Below, in pieces: positions 22,388 through 35,700 of a DNA stretch of 64,000 bases. Both the position numbers and the translations under genes were made by a program. Within the stretch, counting starts at the first letter, position 1. Every line of letters begins with the position of its first letter. Under the pieces are notes generated by a model that was not told where the DNA came from, made no database searches, and saw nothing but the letters and a program-made list of their open reading frames with translations. The DNA comes from Nicotiana tabacum (lineage: Eukaryota > Streptophyta > Magnoliopsida > Solanales > Solanaceae): positions 197,614,103 through 197,678,102 of the forward strand of contig NC_134101.1 in the NCBI RefSeq assembly GCF_000715075.1, given 5' to 3'.

Positions 22388-25300
22388 TGTCACACCTCCT
22401 TTTTGCGCGCCTACCCCGAGGGATAGATGCGCGAGGAGAGTTTTTCCAATTTAAGTGACAATATTCGAAATGAGATTATTTATTTAACTCAGAGTCGCCA
22501 TTTGGGAAAGGTTTGGTTTTTGGTGTCCCAAGTCACCGGTTTATCTTGAATCCTAAATCGAGGAAATTTTCGACTTTTCCAAATGAAGTCTGCGAACCAA
22601 AAATTCTAAGTAAGGAATTCTGTTGACCCGAGGGAAGGTGTTAGGCACCCTCGAATCCCGTGGTTCTAGCACGGTCGCTTAAATTGTTATAATGGCTAAA
22701 TATCTGATTTAAGTGCATGTTGTGACTTATGTGCTTTTATTGAATTTAAAACCACTTTTATTATCATTTATTTTTATAGAATTGCAACGTCGTGAAAATG
22801 CATCTCGAACCACGTCACAATCAATGCGCCCGTGGTTGTTAACACATTTCGACTCCGTTGAGATTTGAATTTGGGTCACATAAATGCGCACCCGAATTTA
22901 AGAATGTAATTTAATTAATTCGCGCCTAAAAAGTCTAACGCGTTATTATTTTTTTTGGGGAAAGACCGTGAAATTCACTAAACAGTCCCTCCCAGATTCT
23001 AAGTATTTACTATTATCAATTATTGAGGGCCCCGCAACGTGCATCTTTATTTGACGAGGCTCGTCTCATTATTTTTTAAAAGGGATATCCTAAAGTGACT
23101 ACATTTCTATTATGTTTGTCTCTAAAAAAAACAGAAGAAAAAGGATACGTGCTTAATTCAATTGCATGCTTTGGCCCACTCCGGATTCCTGTTAATCATC
23201 TGATTAGTTGTTTACGTGATGAAGGATGCTATACCTCGTAGAACATGCTTTTAATTTGATAAAAATTACGTACAAGCTCATGAAACGCTACACTTACTCC
23301 AAACATTTCTTGAGTTGAATTTAACTAAACTTATTTAAACTAGATTAAGGGAGTTAAACTACCAGAATGTTACTAATGGGATTGAACATGATCCTACATA
23401 CTGCCTGACGAAGTTGAAACTCGAGAATGTAAAACTGTATTGTATTTGAGATTTGAAAGCCATCCACCCTACATATTCAAAGCATGCTAGAGAACGAGTT
23501 TGAATTAACAATTATACTAAATGGTTGCATATTCTATGATTTATAGTTACATCCTGTATACCACTTAAATGAATCACATATCGCGATTTTAGATCAGCAT
23601 AAGCTTCAATTAAGTACAAACTTACTAAAGTATTCTCTATTGAACTACAAACTAAAATTTACACAATTTAACAATATTTATAAAAAAAACTGTAAGTAAA
23701 ACAACAGAATGATCATAATTCCTTCAGATCTTTCAATTCATGTTTTTCATCGTTACATCAGTTACACCAATGTGGGACTCGAAATGTGTACCTGAGATGC
23801 TGAAAATGCAAAGGAGAAGAGGAAGAAGATAGGGAAAATCAACAGCAGCAGCAACAAGATAGCAGCAACAACAAAGCAACACAGCAGCAATGACAAACAA
23901 GTAACAACAGAACAAGTTCCAGTGCAGAATGCAGTTATAGCCGATGGAAAAAGTAGCAAATACAGCAATAACCAGTAGCGTAGGATCAGAACTCAAACAG
24001 ACCAAATCCAGGAATAAACTAATGCAACACACAACCAGTAACTTCAGTTAGGTCTTGGAAGAATCAGTATTGATCAAACAGGTTGAGACAAGTGAAATCC
24101 AAACAACAATAGGAAGAACAATTTCTGATTTTATCTGTATGTTTTCTATCTCTTGCTCTCTATCTCTCTCCTGTATATATCCTCTCTCAATGTATATCTG
24201 TATATGCCTGTTTTTGTGGTCTCTCTCTGTGTATGTGTCTGTATGTGTTTTGTCTGTGTCCCTCCCAGTGTATATATGTGTATTTCTCTATGCCTCCCTC
24301 TCTTTTATAGCCTAGTACCAGGCCCTTTACAGTCTGTAAAACCTATTCAGATCCCCTTCCATGTGGCCTGCTGTTTTTTCACTCATCTTTTAAAAGTAGA
24401 ACCCTTCCCATGAGATTCCCTAACAGCCCTTTATCATCTTATTTAAATTAAAACCAAGGTATGGGCAGCCTGAAAGTGGCCTGACAGCCCATGCTATCCC
24501 ATTTGCTCTAATTATTAAAGCACTATAGTGCACATGCTATCAATTCAGAACTCAAGCTGAACTGAAACCCACAAACTAAACTATAAATGTTTCTAATTCA
24601 AATCCACAAACAGCTATACTTAGTTCCCAGTTGGATTCAGACAGAACCTCACACAAAAACCATAACATGAATCAGATTATTATCATTCAAAGCTAAACTA
24701 ATTGGCGACGTATATCGACTCGACTATACTAGTTGTAACACATATAATCGAATCCAATGATCAGAAATCTGAAAGTATCAACGTGTGATTCAAATTGGAC
24801 TAACTGAACAAGGTTGTACTGGGGCTAATTAATCAACCAAATTTAAATTCAATTGATTGTACAACTTACACACATACACACGATCAATAAATGAAGAGAA
24901 ACTTGACTAAATACAGAGGTCAGGGCAAGGTGGACAACACAGTCGACAAAAATTCAAAACATAAATTAAACAAAACATTTGGACATATGAACAGACATTC
25001 AATTACAACAGACAAGATGAACTGATAAAGAAAAAGAAAACAAAAATTACCTTAAAGCCTTGAAAAATCAGAAAGCCTTAGCTCGGATTTGAATCGACCT
25101 TTCTTGGGGTTGAACGGACTTTAATCGAAGTGTTCTCTACTGAGAACACTTCGATTAAGGTCCATTAGACCCTAATCATTTAGTTCAAACGGACACAGAT
25201 TGGCTCAGGGTTCCTAGGGTTCCTAAGGGGCAGATTTGTTATTTGTGTTTCCCTGGTTGGATTCGGACCAAACCGAGCATGGTTTGGTCACGAGGGAGAT

Positions 25301-25925
25301 CAGGGGAGTGCCCGGTATGAACCTGGGGTGGTTTGGTGTAGATCGAGTTTTGCTCGAATCTTCAAATGAAGATTCGAGAACCTAGGGTTTGATTCGAGGC
25401 AAAAGGACAACAAATCTATGTTCAGGGTGGTGAGGCGGTCCTATGGTGTTAAGGTGGTGGTCACCGGCGTCCTTGCCGCCGGGTTCTTGGGCTGCTTTTT
25501 TGGGCCTCAGATTTTTAAATAGGAAACCAGCCCAAATCTATTTTAAACCAAATTGCACCCTTGTCTTTCATTTCTGATTTTAAAACACAAAACCCCAATT
25601 AAACAAAATTAAACCTCATTAATTAACACTTAAAGCAATTATTACACACATATTAAAATATTAAAAATAGGTAAAATCAAACCAAGGCAAAAAAAACAGG
25701 GCAAAAGATGCATATTTTGTGATTTTTCTTTTAATAACCGGATTATGGTTCAACTACACACGACACACATTTTTGTGTTTGATAAAATAAAAATGAACAA
25801 GATCACAAATAACTAACAAAAATGCCACGTAAAAATCCAAAAAAAAACTGTACAGCAAGACCAATTGCTATTATTTTTATTTCTTTTGGAGTGATTGTCG
25901 CGAAAACTAAAATCACGTGCTCACA
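22388..25925 (-). repeat. 5' LTR of element A (3,538 bp)
   Basis: Plus-strand start TGTCACACC, end CACGTGCTCACA. It pairs with 4994-7493. Relative to the other copy it lacks 392 bp: the join at 25486-25490 is CTTGG, the same five bases that flank the missing segment at 6661 and 7053. The flank right of the LTR is CCATT; the matching target-site copy lies outside the window. It has the TC-rich run, the 48-bp inverted repeat (25116-25163) and no supported gene. Confidence 0.9.
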
Positions 25926-26837
25926 CCATTGACTATTAAAGAACCAAAATTTCAAACCCAAAATATTATTTTTTTCATATAAAGATCCTTCCAAAAGTTA
26001 CATTTAGCTGATTATTTGACCTCTTTTTATATTTTCTCCTTTTTCTTAGAAACTAACATGCCTTGCAATTTATTTTTCTTTTGGAATAGTCTTTTCTCTA
26101 TAATTTGTGTTAGGGCTTAATCATCACAAGTATAGTAAGTAAATTAATAAAGTGTGGGTAATTGTCCAGTTGGGAAAGAATAACGGTTAATAATTAAAGA
26201 GATATCCTCCTCTCAAGGGTTGGTGGCATGTGGTCCCAAAAATAGAAGTGAGATAAAGATTTCTCCACAATTCCCGCGGAAGCATGTGATTTGGGTGGCG
26301 CTCATGTTCCTGTGCTTGGCTTTCTCTAAGAATTATTTGAGGCAAAATGTTCAAAACCACATTTCAATTTGTTCCAACCTGGCACTTACGTCCTTGTCTT
26401 TAATGGTAAATCATATATTTTATTTCTCTTTTATTTACTCATTAATATAATTAGTAATAATTTCGATGCCTTCTTGGTTACAACTAATTATGCTTTTGTT
26501 TTTGGATTTTATTGTTGTTACTTTCTAAATTTTTCAAGATTTTACCAAATAAATGAATTTAAATGTAAAAACATGGTTAGCAAAGATTCATATAACCGGC
26601 ATAACTTTTTTAGTACGGAGGCTTAGTTGCTGTTAATATTGTATTATCTAAAGCTTTATTATAAGATATTGATTTTGAAGTTATAGAGCCCCACATGCTT
26701 TGTTGTAATACACAGATATATTAAGTATTATGGTCATGATATTTTATTGTGTTTTCAAATGCGTTATACGCGAGTAATATTGTTATTTTAAATTGTGGAT
26801 GAGTATTACTATGTTAATTGTTGACATATTTAGAATA
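25926..26837. other. Flanking DNA, no feature recognised
   Basis: AT-rich sequence next to element A. No ORF with a recognisable domain and no LTR or tRNA feature. It may be host intergenic DNA or an old, unrecognised repeat. Confidence 0.5.
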
Positions 26838-26872
26838 CTAGTAGGGGTAGCCCGGACTTCGCCCGGGCCCAA
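26838..26872 (-). mobile_element. Helitron-type 3' terminus
   Basis: Reading the minus strand: hairpin GCCCGGGCGAAGTCCGGGC, spacer TACCCCTA, then CTAG, followed by T. A GC-rich hairpin shortly before CTRR with insertion between A and T is the classic Helitron 3' end. The element would extend to higher coordinates. I could not identify its TC 5' end, so its length is unknown. Confidence 0.65.
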
Positions 26873-29800
26873 CTTAAAAAAATCTACATTGTTTATATTG
26901 TGTACTTCTGATTCTCACTATAATATTTCGCCATTCACTTGTCAAGATGTCTCACAAATTTTTTGATTATTTCATTATTATTTTTGGAAGTACTAAAGAG
27001 AGATATAAATAATACTATTGTAAATAAAAGTACATGTGATAATATCTGCAAAGACCCAAAAGCAAAGCGTATAAAGTTTTTTATTCTTTGTCTTCTAAAA
27101 TTCAGTTTCCAACATCATATAAGTTCGTCAAAAAGTAGATCGTGCTGAGCTGTGTTGTGAACTAATTCATCAGAAAGGAAGATCGTGTGTCGCAGGCGGA
27201 CGTCCAATAACGTTCGTGATGGTGCTTCAGGATTCCAATGTACCGCATCCAAAATCAAAACGAACTTGCCTAGAATGTCCGACTTCAATAATAATAGCCT
27301 GGTTGATATGCACAAGGTAGAAGACAGAGTTAAAAGGAGGATCCATGAAAATATTCATGATGACTTTTACATTGTTGAAGCAGAATCAAGTGAAACTTTC
27401 TAAAAATATTAGTAGATGAATAGCGTAACTGATATACATAGACGTATTGGTAATGACTGTAGGAGCATACATATTTACATTTGATAACTTAAGTGAACTT
27501 GGTAAAACCCTATCTCAAGAAGGTTTACCAAGATTAAGTAAATATATGCCACTTCCATTAAAATTTCATATGTAAGTCATATCTTCTCAAAAAAAGCATG
27601 GAATTCTGATATGTACAAGACCTTTTAGTTGACTAGTTTGTATCTTTGTGTCAAAGGAATAAACTTTACTAATCGAACTTTCTCAATAAAGTCAATTTTT
27701 CCATAACTTGCACTAATCATGCGACTTATGCAAAACATTTGTTTGCTAAATGAAACCATCAAGACCACTTAACAATTGTCATCTAATGTTTTTCTACAAT
27801 ACAAATGGAAAGAAGATAGGTACAAATAGCATCTTCAGTATCTTATGCCACAGTCTAATTTCTAGCAAGTCGGAACACTATCTGAAAATAAAAATACCAA
27901 CTAAGTTTATTTCTGGCCATTAAGAAATCACTGAGCTTGGAAAGTAGGTAAAGAACCCCATTCGATGTTTCAAATTCAGCAGAGTTAATTTTATACTTCA
28001 AAATTCGCTCTCCAATTAACAATATTTTTTGCAGTCCTGTAAGTAACTAGTGTATACAAAATAGTTTAGCACAAGCTAGTTACCTATTCAAGATACTTTT
28101 AAGAAATGAAGAGTACGTTGTCCAAATAAGGACACGTGCTCAAGAAATTTATTGAGTCAGTCCAACTTCAGCAACACAGAGAGAAAATAATTATATATAC
28201 ATAACTAAGCAACTTTAAAATGCAAGTTAAACATGTAACTAAATACATGCACAGTAATTATTCGGACAGTAAATCAAAACAAAAAATTTCAGGAAATAAT
28301 TGCTGCAAGCTTTGAAAATCCTGCTCGACCAATGGACGAATAATAGTGTCCGAACAGAATAAAATAAAATTCATTAGTTGTTTTCAAAAGAGTTGGTTGT
28401 GTAAAATAGAAAATGTTATCTCTTCCGGTGATAAAAGTGTAGAAGTGACTTCTTTATCGCAAGTGTAGTTATAGCAATAACTCTAATTCTTGCTCTAAAA
28501 ACAGAAATGTGTATCGTCTCCTCCGGACTACAATTATACACATCAACTGGCGGATTAATTAATTGGACAATAATACTATAACTACTACGGCTTAGCACAA
28601 TTTACGCAGTTTAGAAATAGTATTCACCGTAGGTGTTCTTTTCTCTTATATTATTTACATGATAGTAAAGCCAATCTCAATTGAAGGAACTTGAAATCTC
28701 ATAGCTTGTGAAGGTAAAATTCGGCATGAGAAATAAGAAGTGATAATACAAAACTTCCAAACAATGAAGGACTAAGTCATCTTTTTTCATGTAAATACAG
28801 GGAAAAATTAAAATAAACCAGAAGCCCATTAAAAGTGTAGCTCAAAAGTCAAATCCAAGAAAGTTACAGGATCATCCATTATGAAAGCCCCAATTTTTAA
28901 AAATGATAAAACCTTCAAATACGCGGAAACCCCGATTTCTTCTTAAGCAGTTTTTTGAATTTCACAAAAATTTAAGATAAAATTATAATGAATATTCGAA
29001 CAACAAGATAAAATTATAATGAATATTCGAACAACCCAACAAGAACCCTGAAACAAAACACAAGAGACACCCCTATGAAGGAAAAGAAACAACACAGTAA
29101 AACTAATCTTTTAATCATGTTATTATCTTGAGCAAATATAGAATTGCAAAAATACAATAAAAACCACAATCTCCTGTTAAACTATCCTGAAATATATAAC
29201 AGAAATTGATGTGCAACATGAAAAAGATAGAAATCAGCGGAGAAGCCAAGAGAATCAAAACAAAGAGACGACGGAGATGCGGAGGAAAATCTTGGTATTG
29301 CAGAGAATTAAGTGGTGATTATCAGGTTAGCTTGCGAAATTACCTATTCAAATTCATTGGTACAGGGATACCACAAGATTTGTTCATAGCACAATAACAC
29401 TGTAAAGACGAAATTGCCCTCCGACAAGCAGATATGTTAATGAACTTCTAACAATCTTTTAAAGAAAGTAGAATAGCAGAAAAAATAAAATAAAGAGAAC
29501 TTAGAATTCACATAAGAAATCCAAAATAAATTAATAAAAACAGAGAACGAATCAAAATCCAACCTCAGCTTATTTTCACCTTTCTGAAATGGATCTTAAG
29601 ACTAAATTGAAGAAAAGATCGCTGATCAAGCCAAAACCCCAAAGATCTGATCTTTTTGCAGAAGAAGAAAAAGTTGAACAGAAAGCATAAATAAAATAAA
29701 ATGCTGGAGTAATTGGAATAAACCTGCTCTTTATGATAGATGTGAATCAGAAAAGGCTAACTGCTCTAATTTCGTTAAATTATTAGGTGAGGCCTGATGG

Positions 29801-30210
29801 ATTTTGGGGCAATTAATGCTCAACCTGGAAGTGGGTGCTTCTAACAAGTTCTATTGAATGAGTTTTTAGCTTTGAGGAATTGGGAGTCCACGTGCTGGCA
29901 ACGGCAGAAAGAGTCAGCAACTATAAGGTTGAGCTGTAAATTAATGAAATTACAAAAATACCCCTAAACAAATTAGAAAAATTTAAGGAAACACACACGT
30001 TGACGGAGAGGTGCCTTTGTTCCTTCTTCTAATAAGTAGGAAAGTAAGCTTAGACCGAATGGATTCCAAGTTAACCAATGAGGTTTTGTCACAAAAAGAA
30101 GCACTAGAAAAATTTGGTGCACATGGTTCAAACACAAGATAGTGACTAGGTTGGCAATCTGATGGAGAGAAGAGAAGGGCGCGGTCACGAGCAATAATAA
30201 GGACAAGGAT
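26873..30210. other. Possible Helitron body or flanking DNA
   Basis: AT-rich, with only short frames lacking recognisable domains. On the minus strand 29780-29200 reads like a plant leader and first intron (pyrimidine-rich stretches, a short ATG frame before a GTAATT donor), possibly a captured gene fragment. This is inference. It ends at the start of element D. Confidence 0.4.
28974..29035. repeat. Tandem duplication of 31 bp
   Basis: Two identical copies of a unit beginning AAGATAAAATTATAATG and ending TTCGAACAAC, 28974-29004 and 29005-29035. Confidence 0.9.
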
Positions 30211-30263
30211 TGTATACGATCAAAATTGAAAGGTATGATTTTGAAGGCTTAAAATGGGCTATA
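30211..30263 (+). repeat. 5' LTR of element D, first part
   Basis: Begins TGTATACGATCAAAATT, matching the LTR start at 49160. It breaks at CTATA (30259-30263) where element C inserted; the LTR resumes at 39454 after a near-copy GTATA (39449-39453). Confidence 0.85.
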
Positions 30264-32710
30264 TGTAAGGCCCCAAAATGGTGCCATGTAGGCTAATTAT
30301 AATATTATGTGCTGTTAACATAATAGACATCAATTGGATTTAATAAATAAGTGTATAAGTCATATAATAAGTAATGTGGGGTCCAAGGAGGGGCCTAAGT
30401 CTAAGAGAAATCGGAAAATTTCATAATGGGCTAAAATTGCAAATGAGTTTGCACAAGTCCATACTTTGAACTACCATATCTAAACATATATAAGGTTTTA
30501 TATGATGAAAAATATATTATATGAAAGGTCTTCTAGTCTAGTTTCCAACGCTTCAAACGGTTTGTTATTTGGACATTCCTACACAAAGTTATGATCAAAT
30601 TACCAAAGGCTGAAAAAATGCGATCCCGTGTCAGTTCTACGATCGCGAAACCATTATGCGGTCCGCATAATTGATCTGGGATCGCAAGTCTGGTCGCAAA
30701 TTGGACCAGTATAGCCCAGTTTTGGGTACCAATTTCGCGATGCATTTTGCGACCCACATTCTTGTTTTGCGGTCCATTATGCGACTGTAGACCTGATTTT
30801 GAAGGCTTATTTTTTCTATTTTTATAACCCGAACCCATTTTAATATATAGGCTTTGGGGTTTCATTTGGGATCATTTTCTACTGATTTTAGAGAGAGTTG
30901 AGAGCATATAGAGAGAGAAAGAGAGAAAAGGAGCCTAGCTTCATAATCACCCAAATCTTGCTCAAGCTTTCAAGAATCAAGGAAGATAACCACTTGATTG
31001 TCCTCCATCCGGATAAAGTCCTTCTTCCAAGATTTCATGTAAGAGGTTAAGGGTTAAAATATATTGTGGGAATTAGAAATAGGCCATGCATGTGGGACAA
31101 ATTCGTAGTATGTGATATTAAAGAACTAATTTGGTTAGTTCTTGTTAAAATTGGTTGAGGGAGGAAGGAATTTCCATTTTCAGACCTTGTAGACTACTTC
31201 ACATGTTAGGTGTTTGATGACATTCCTAAGAGAGTTACACCATGGGTAATCTTTCTAATTATTAATCGATTTCCGCTATCTTCTTATAGATTTTTATTGC
31301 TAGAGATGTTGGTGGATTGTAGATACTTAAGGAAAGCTTAAACAAGGTATGTATGGCTAAAACCCCCTCTTCTTAGAAATTGAGCTCCCATGGTGTCCAT
31401 GTAAAATTGTAAGTCCGGAATTTGATTGACATAGTATTTGTTATTTCAAAGGAATTAGTGTTGCAAGAATATATATGAAAAGTGTGTCCCAATATGTTCA
31501 ATATGCTATTCTTGAAGAATGTGGACTATATGCTAAATTGCCAAGATTTCAAGTCAAGCTTAAATTGTGATTATTATGCCAAATCATGTGAATCTCTCTC
31601 TATGCTTACAACTTGAATTGCTCTTGTATGTTTACATTATCTTAAATTGCAAGTTTGATGTTGAAAGTGAAAGTGATGTGGAATGTGAGTTATGAAATGT
31701 GGCCTAGTGTCAAATATGGTGTGATAATTGTAGCCCTAAGTGCCTATGAATTGATACATGTGAAATAAATATTGAAATGAGATGATTAATGAGAAAGGAA
31801 CAATGCCTTGGTAAGGCGGACTAGCCGATCGGGCCGTGATCGGATGCCATGCCGCACACATGGTGGTATTGTGCTGATATTTGAATTCCGGAAAGTGAGA
31901 ATGAGATTGTGATTGAGGTACATGTCTCAAATGAGGCAACCTAGCCGATCGGGTCGCGATCGGACTCCGCTCAAGAAAGCGGTGGTATTGTCAATGATGA
32001 TGAACAGTATTAAATGCCCCAAACTAAAGCTATGAAATTATGTAAAAGCTATGTGATTCCTTTTATTTGATGATGTGGTGATTGTTTAAAGCTTTTGTTG
32101 AATCCTTATGATTTCTTTATTCTTGTATGGTTGTTCTTTCTAATGAGATGGTGTTTAGTTAAATATACTAGTGCTATTCGATGGCACTAACGTCCCTTTT
32201 GCCGGGGGCGCTACGTCTTTAAATGGATGTAGGTGGTTCCATAGCAGGCAGTGTTGGTCGCAGCTAGTGACGCATCTCCCTTTCAGCTGACTTGGTGAGC
32301 CCCACTTCATTTCGGGGTCCTGTACCGATGTTAATCATGTACTTTGTATTTTGAGGTATAGCCGGAGCCTTGTTGCCGGTATTTCTATATTACTCTTCAA
32401 TTGTATTTAGAGGCTCCGTAGATAGGTTGTGGATGGTGTCGGGTATTGAAAATTTGAACTAGATATGTTGTTATTTGGCAGAATGTTTCCTTCGCATCTA
32501 TTGATTGTAATAATATGGTTAGTATGGTTGAACTGTTAATGAAAGACAAAGATAAAAATTATCAATGTAACGCTCATAAAGTAGGATTTATGGAGTTCAT
32601 CTCCTTGTTACTCATAAATTAATTTTGGGTAGAATGAAACCTAATAGGCTTGCTTAGTCGGGCTTGCTCGGTTGAGCGCCGGTCGCGCCCCTCGGTTTTG
32701 GGGTGTGACA
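30264..32710 (+). repeat. 5' LTR of element C
   Basis: Starts TGTAAGGCCCC, ends GGGTGTGACA. It is similar throughout to 36955-39448 but lacks about 30 bp near its start. It contains the near-palindrome ATTATGCGGTCCGCATAAT (30655-30673) and two CTAGCCGATCGGG elements about 115 bp apart. A 110-codon antisense frame (30533-30865) is shared with the other LTR but has no recognisable domain. Confidence 0.9.
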
Positions 32711-35700
32711 AACTTGATATCAGAGTCTAAGGTTTTAAAGTGTCCTAGGATGTATCGGAGCAGTGTCTAGTAGAGTCCTTCTTATCGGTGTGTAGTCGAC
32801 TACATCTATAAATTGGAGGCTATTCGGATATTTAGGAATTTCACCCTTCTTTGATACTCCAGATCGTGCGATATAGCTCAAGATAGGGAGCTGATTTCCT
32901 CTCTAAGTCTTATTCTCAAGATTAGTAATCTTGATACCATAATTGCAAAGTTGAAGCATGTAAGGAGTGATTGTTCCCACCATTGAGTCCGAAGGAGATT
33001 GCCCAAAGGTTTGTTAAAAGAATGTATTGATCCCTGGAGGGATTAGTAGAACATGTCGCTAAGGGAAGTTCTCATAAACATGGTCTTGATAAGACACTGA
33101 ATCACAAAACATTGCATGCATCTACTCCTTGAACGAGATCCGTTATTTCATAAATCCACTCCGTCTGCAAAATTTCTTATATGAAATCACTTATGACATT
33201 GAGCTCTATAACCACGTCCTTGAATGGAGTTATAACTCTAGGATTAATACTTCCCACTTTCTTTCCTAAATTCTCAACAGGGGACTATATCCGATGAATT
33301 TGTTACAAAATCTTTTTATTTAAATGGACAACATCTGCTCATTTGTGCCTATGCATACACCGTCGTAAAGTTTACCTATGTGATGTCAAGTTCCATGTAA
33401 AGCATCCCAGTGTTGCGATCCTTCTCGAGTCACTCTTTTACTCACTTGTATATATGGCTTATATGGTTTGAACAGTCATTCTACTCTTTTGCGAGTATCA
33501 TCATGAAAGCTTCTCACAGTCTAGTAACATAAGAGCATACCTTAACACCTATCACATGAATGCATGTCAATCGAAATGGTCACCATGTGCATAAAGTCTC
33601 TCTGAAAATTGAGATCCTCACATCCCGTCATAGGAAGATCTTGTGTCGCCATCTTAGTATATCTTTCATGTCCATTTGGTACATCCCGCGATAAGTAGCT
33701 CACTTTGCTCCTAGTATTGTGGTTGCTCGTGGCGTCGTCGTGTATTGTAGTTGGGAGTTAATATAGCAGAAGCATGTCCAGGTCATAACAAATGTTTATT
33801 TTCTCTTTACACCTCTACAACATGTGTTAATTGTGTTCCTTAGTCAGTGAATTCATTGTGCTAGTTTTCCAACACTTGTTCGATAACCATGAGAGAACAT
33901 ATCCTTCTATATGTCATTGTAACACTTCCTTTCTCATAAGGACCCTTACTAGGCTCTCCGGCAAGACCAAGCGCAACTTTGGGGGTTATCATAGCACAAC
34001 GCATATTTCTCATGTTTTTCCGTCTTTTATTAGCATCTGGGTAGTTCTCAAGTCAAAATCCATGTAGAACTCATTATGAACATCTTCAAACCTTCCATGA
34101 TTATTTTATACTATCTCATTGGGTTCCCACCTCACTTCAAGTTCATCAAGGGTTGATAGCATGATGCAATTTCTGAGATTGAATGATTTCCTTTCTCTAA
34201 TGGATTATCTACACATGTGCTAGGCCAACGATCTGCTTATCAGTCTAACTCTCGCCTTTTTGTTTTGGGTTGACCAAGGAGCAATACACCTAGTAACACA
34301 TTCATATGTCAAAGCCTTTCTCTCAGTCAAGTCTTATAGCATCTCCCAATGTGGCTGGTAATAGCTGGTTGTGTAAAAGTATGTTGTAGTGCTTTATTGT
34401 GAAGTAGAGTTGCTAAACATAATTGGATTTTTTCTAGAGCTATACATCACGTGATTACATACAAAGATCTTCTTTCAAAAATTTAGCTTCTCGTAATCCC
34501 TTATATTACCACCCTTCCTAGCGGTTACAATGTAAAAAATACTTCCATAGGCTCTCTCTCACTTTCTTTGCATTTACCTTGCATCATGTGTCATTTCTCC
34601 ATATTTTCCAATACGATCTTATCCCATTTTCCCGACTAGCTATCCAACTAAATGATTCGATTCAATTCACTTCATTTTTATGTACTCTACAAGCCCCCTT
34701 TTCAAAAAAAAAAAGGAGACACTAGATGTGGGTAAATTCCCCTTTACTATAGACTTCTAATGTCTTCAACTCAGTTTAAGCTTGTTGGTTCCAAATGGTG
34801 CTCTTTAGTTTTGTTGCCCTCCTATCTATTTCATCTGATAACTCCCATTGTAAAACTTGTTTTATGTTTTATGGCATCAAAGAGGAAGTCTTATAGCATC
34901 AAGGATGGGGACATATTCCTTTTGTTAGAATAAATAAATATTGTTGGTACTCCTTGTAGATGTTCTTCTAACAACCATTTACCTGCTCTGCTTGTCCCTG
35001 TGACTAGATAACCTAGGTTACTTTTCCCCGATAAATTCATTAAGACGTCTCATTTTTTCAAATTTATTCATGTTGACACTTTGAGGTCTTGTTCTATACC
35101 AACTCGTAATGGTTTTAAGTATTTTCTTGCACATTGTTAACGATTTTCTAGGGCTATGTAGGCTTGTCTCATGGGTTCCAAAAGTAATGATTTCCCTTAA
35201 GTTCAAGCTTATATTGCCATGATTTCAAACCAAAGTACGTCCCCTTTTCAAAGTCTTAAATGGGTCGGATTTGATGGGTTACATGGCCTTCTGCTCACTC
35301 GGCTTCTAGGATTATTGACAACGTCATTGTCATGCGCCGAAAATTTTGCTACCTTTGGCATTCCACATCTTTAAGGAAGATAGGAGTTTTAATTGTCTTT
35401 CCTCCCAGAGCGTTACGTCAACCATTAGAACCCCTCTAACCAATACATGATTTCACCCCTATAGTAGGATGTCCTAGCTATGTGGTTTCACTCGTGAAAG
35501 GTTGAGATTAGATGCCTTCAGATTTCTACACATATCATGAGCATATTGATTTGTAAGACAAGTTGTCGTATCTTTAGTTCTCTCATATAGGCTCAATTAA
35601 CAAGAATGGTTAAGCTGTTTGAAATATGATAATCTCATAAGTGTTCAACTTCTTTTCATCCTCATGGACTTGTGGCATATATTCCTTGTGTCAGTTAACG

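Larger units (their letters stand above)
4994..25925 (-). mobile_element. Ogre/Tat-type Ty3/gypsy element A
   Basis: Order on the minus strand: 5' LTR (25925-22388), PBS, leader, ORF1, gag-protease-G-patch, intron, RT-RNase H-integrase, 3' non-coding region with minisatellites, polypurine tract, 3' LTR (7493 downward). ORF1 ahead of gag, an intron between protease and RT, very long LTRs and tandem repeats in the 3' non-coding region are all known Ogre traits. The distal part of the 3' LTR must lie left of the window, beyond inserted element B. The internal region is 14,894 bp. All large ORFs carry stops or frameshifts, so this copy cannot make its own proteins intact. Confidence 0.9.
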
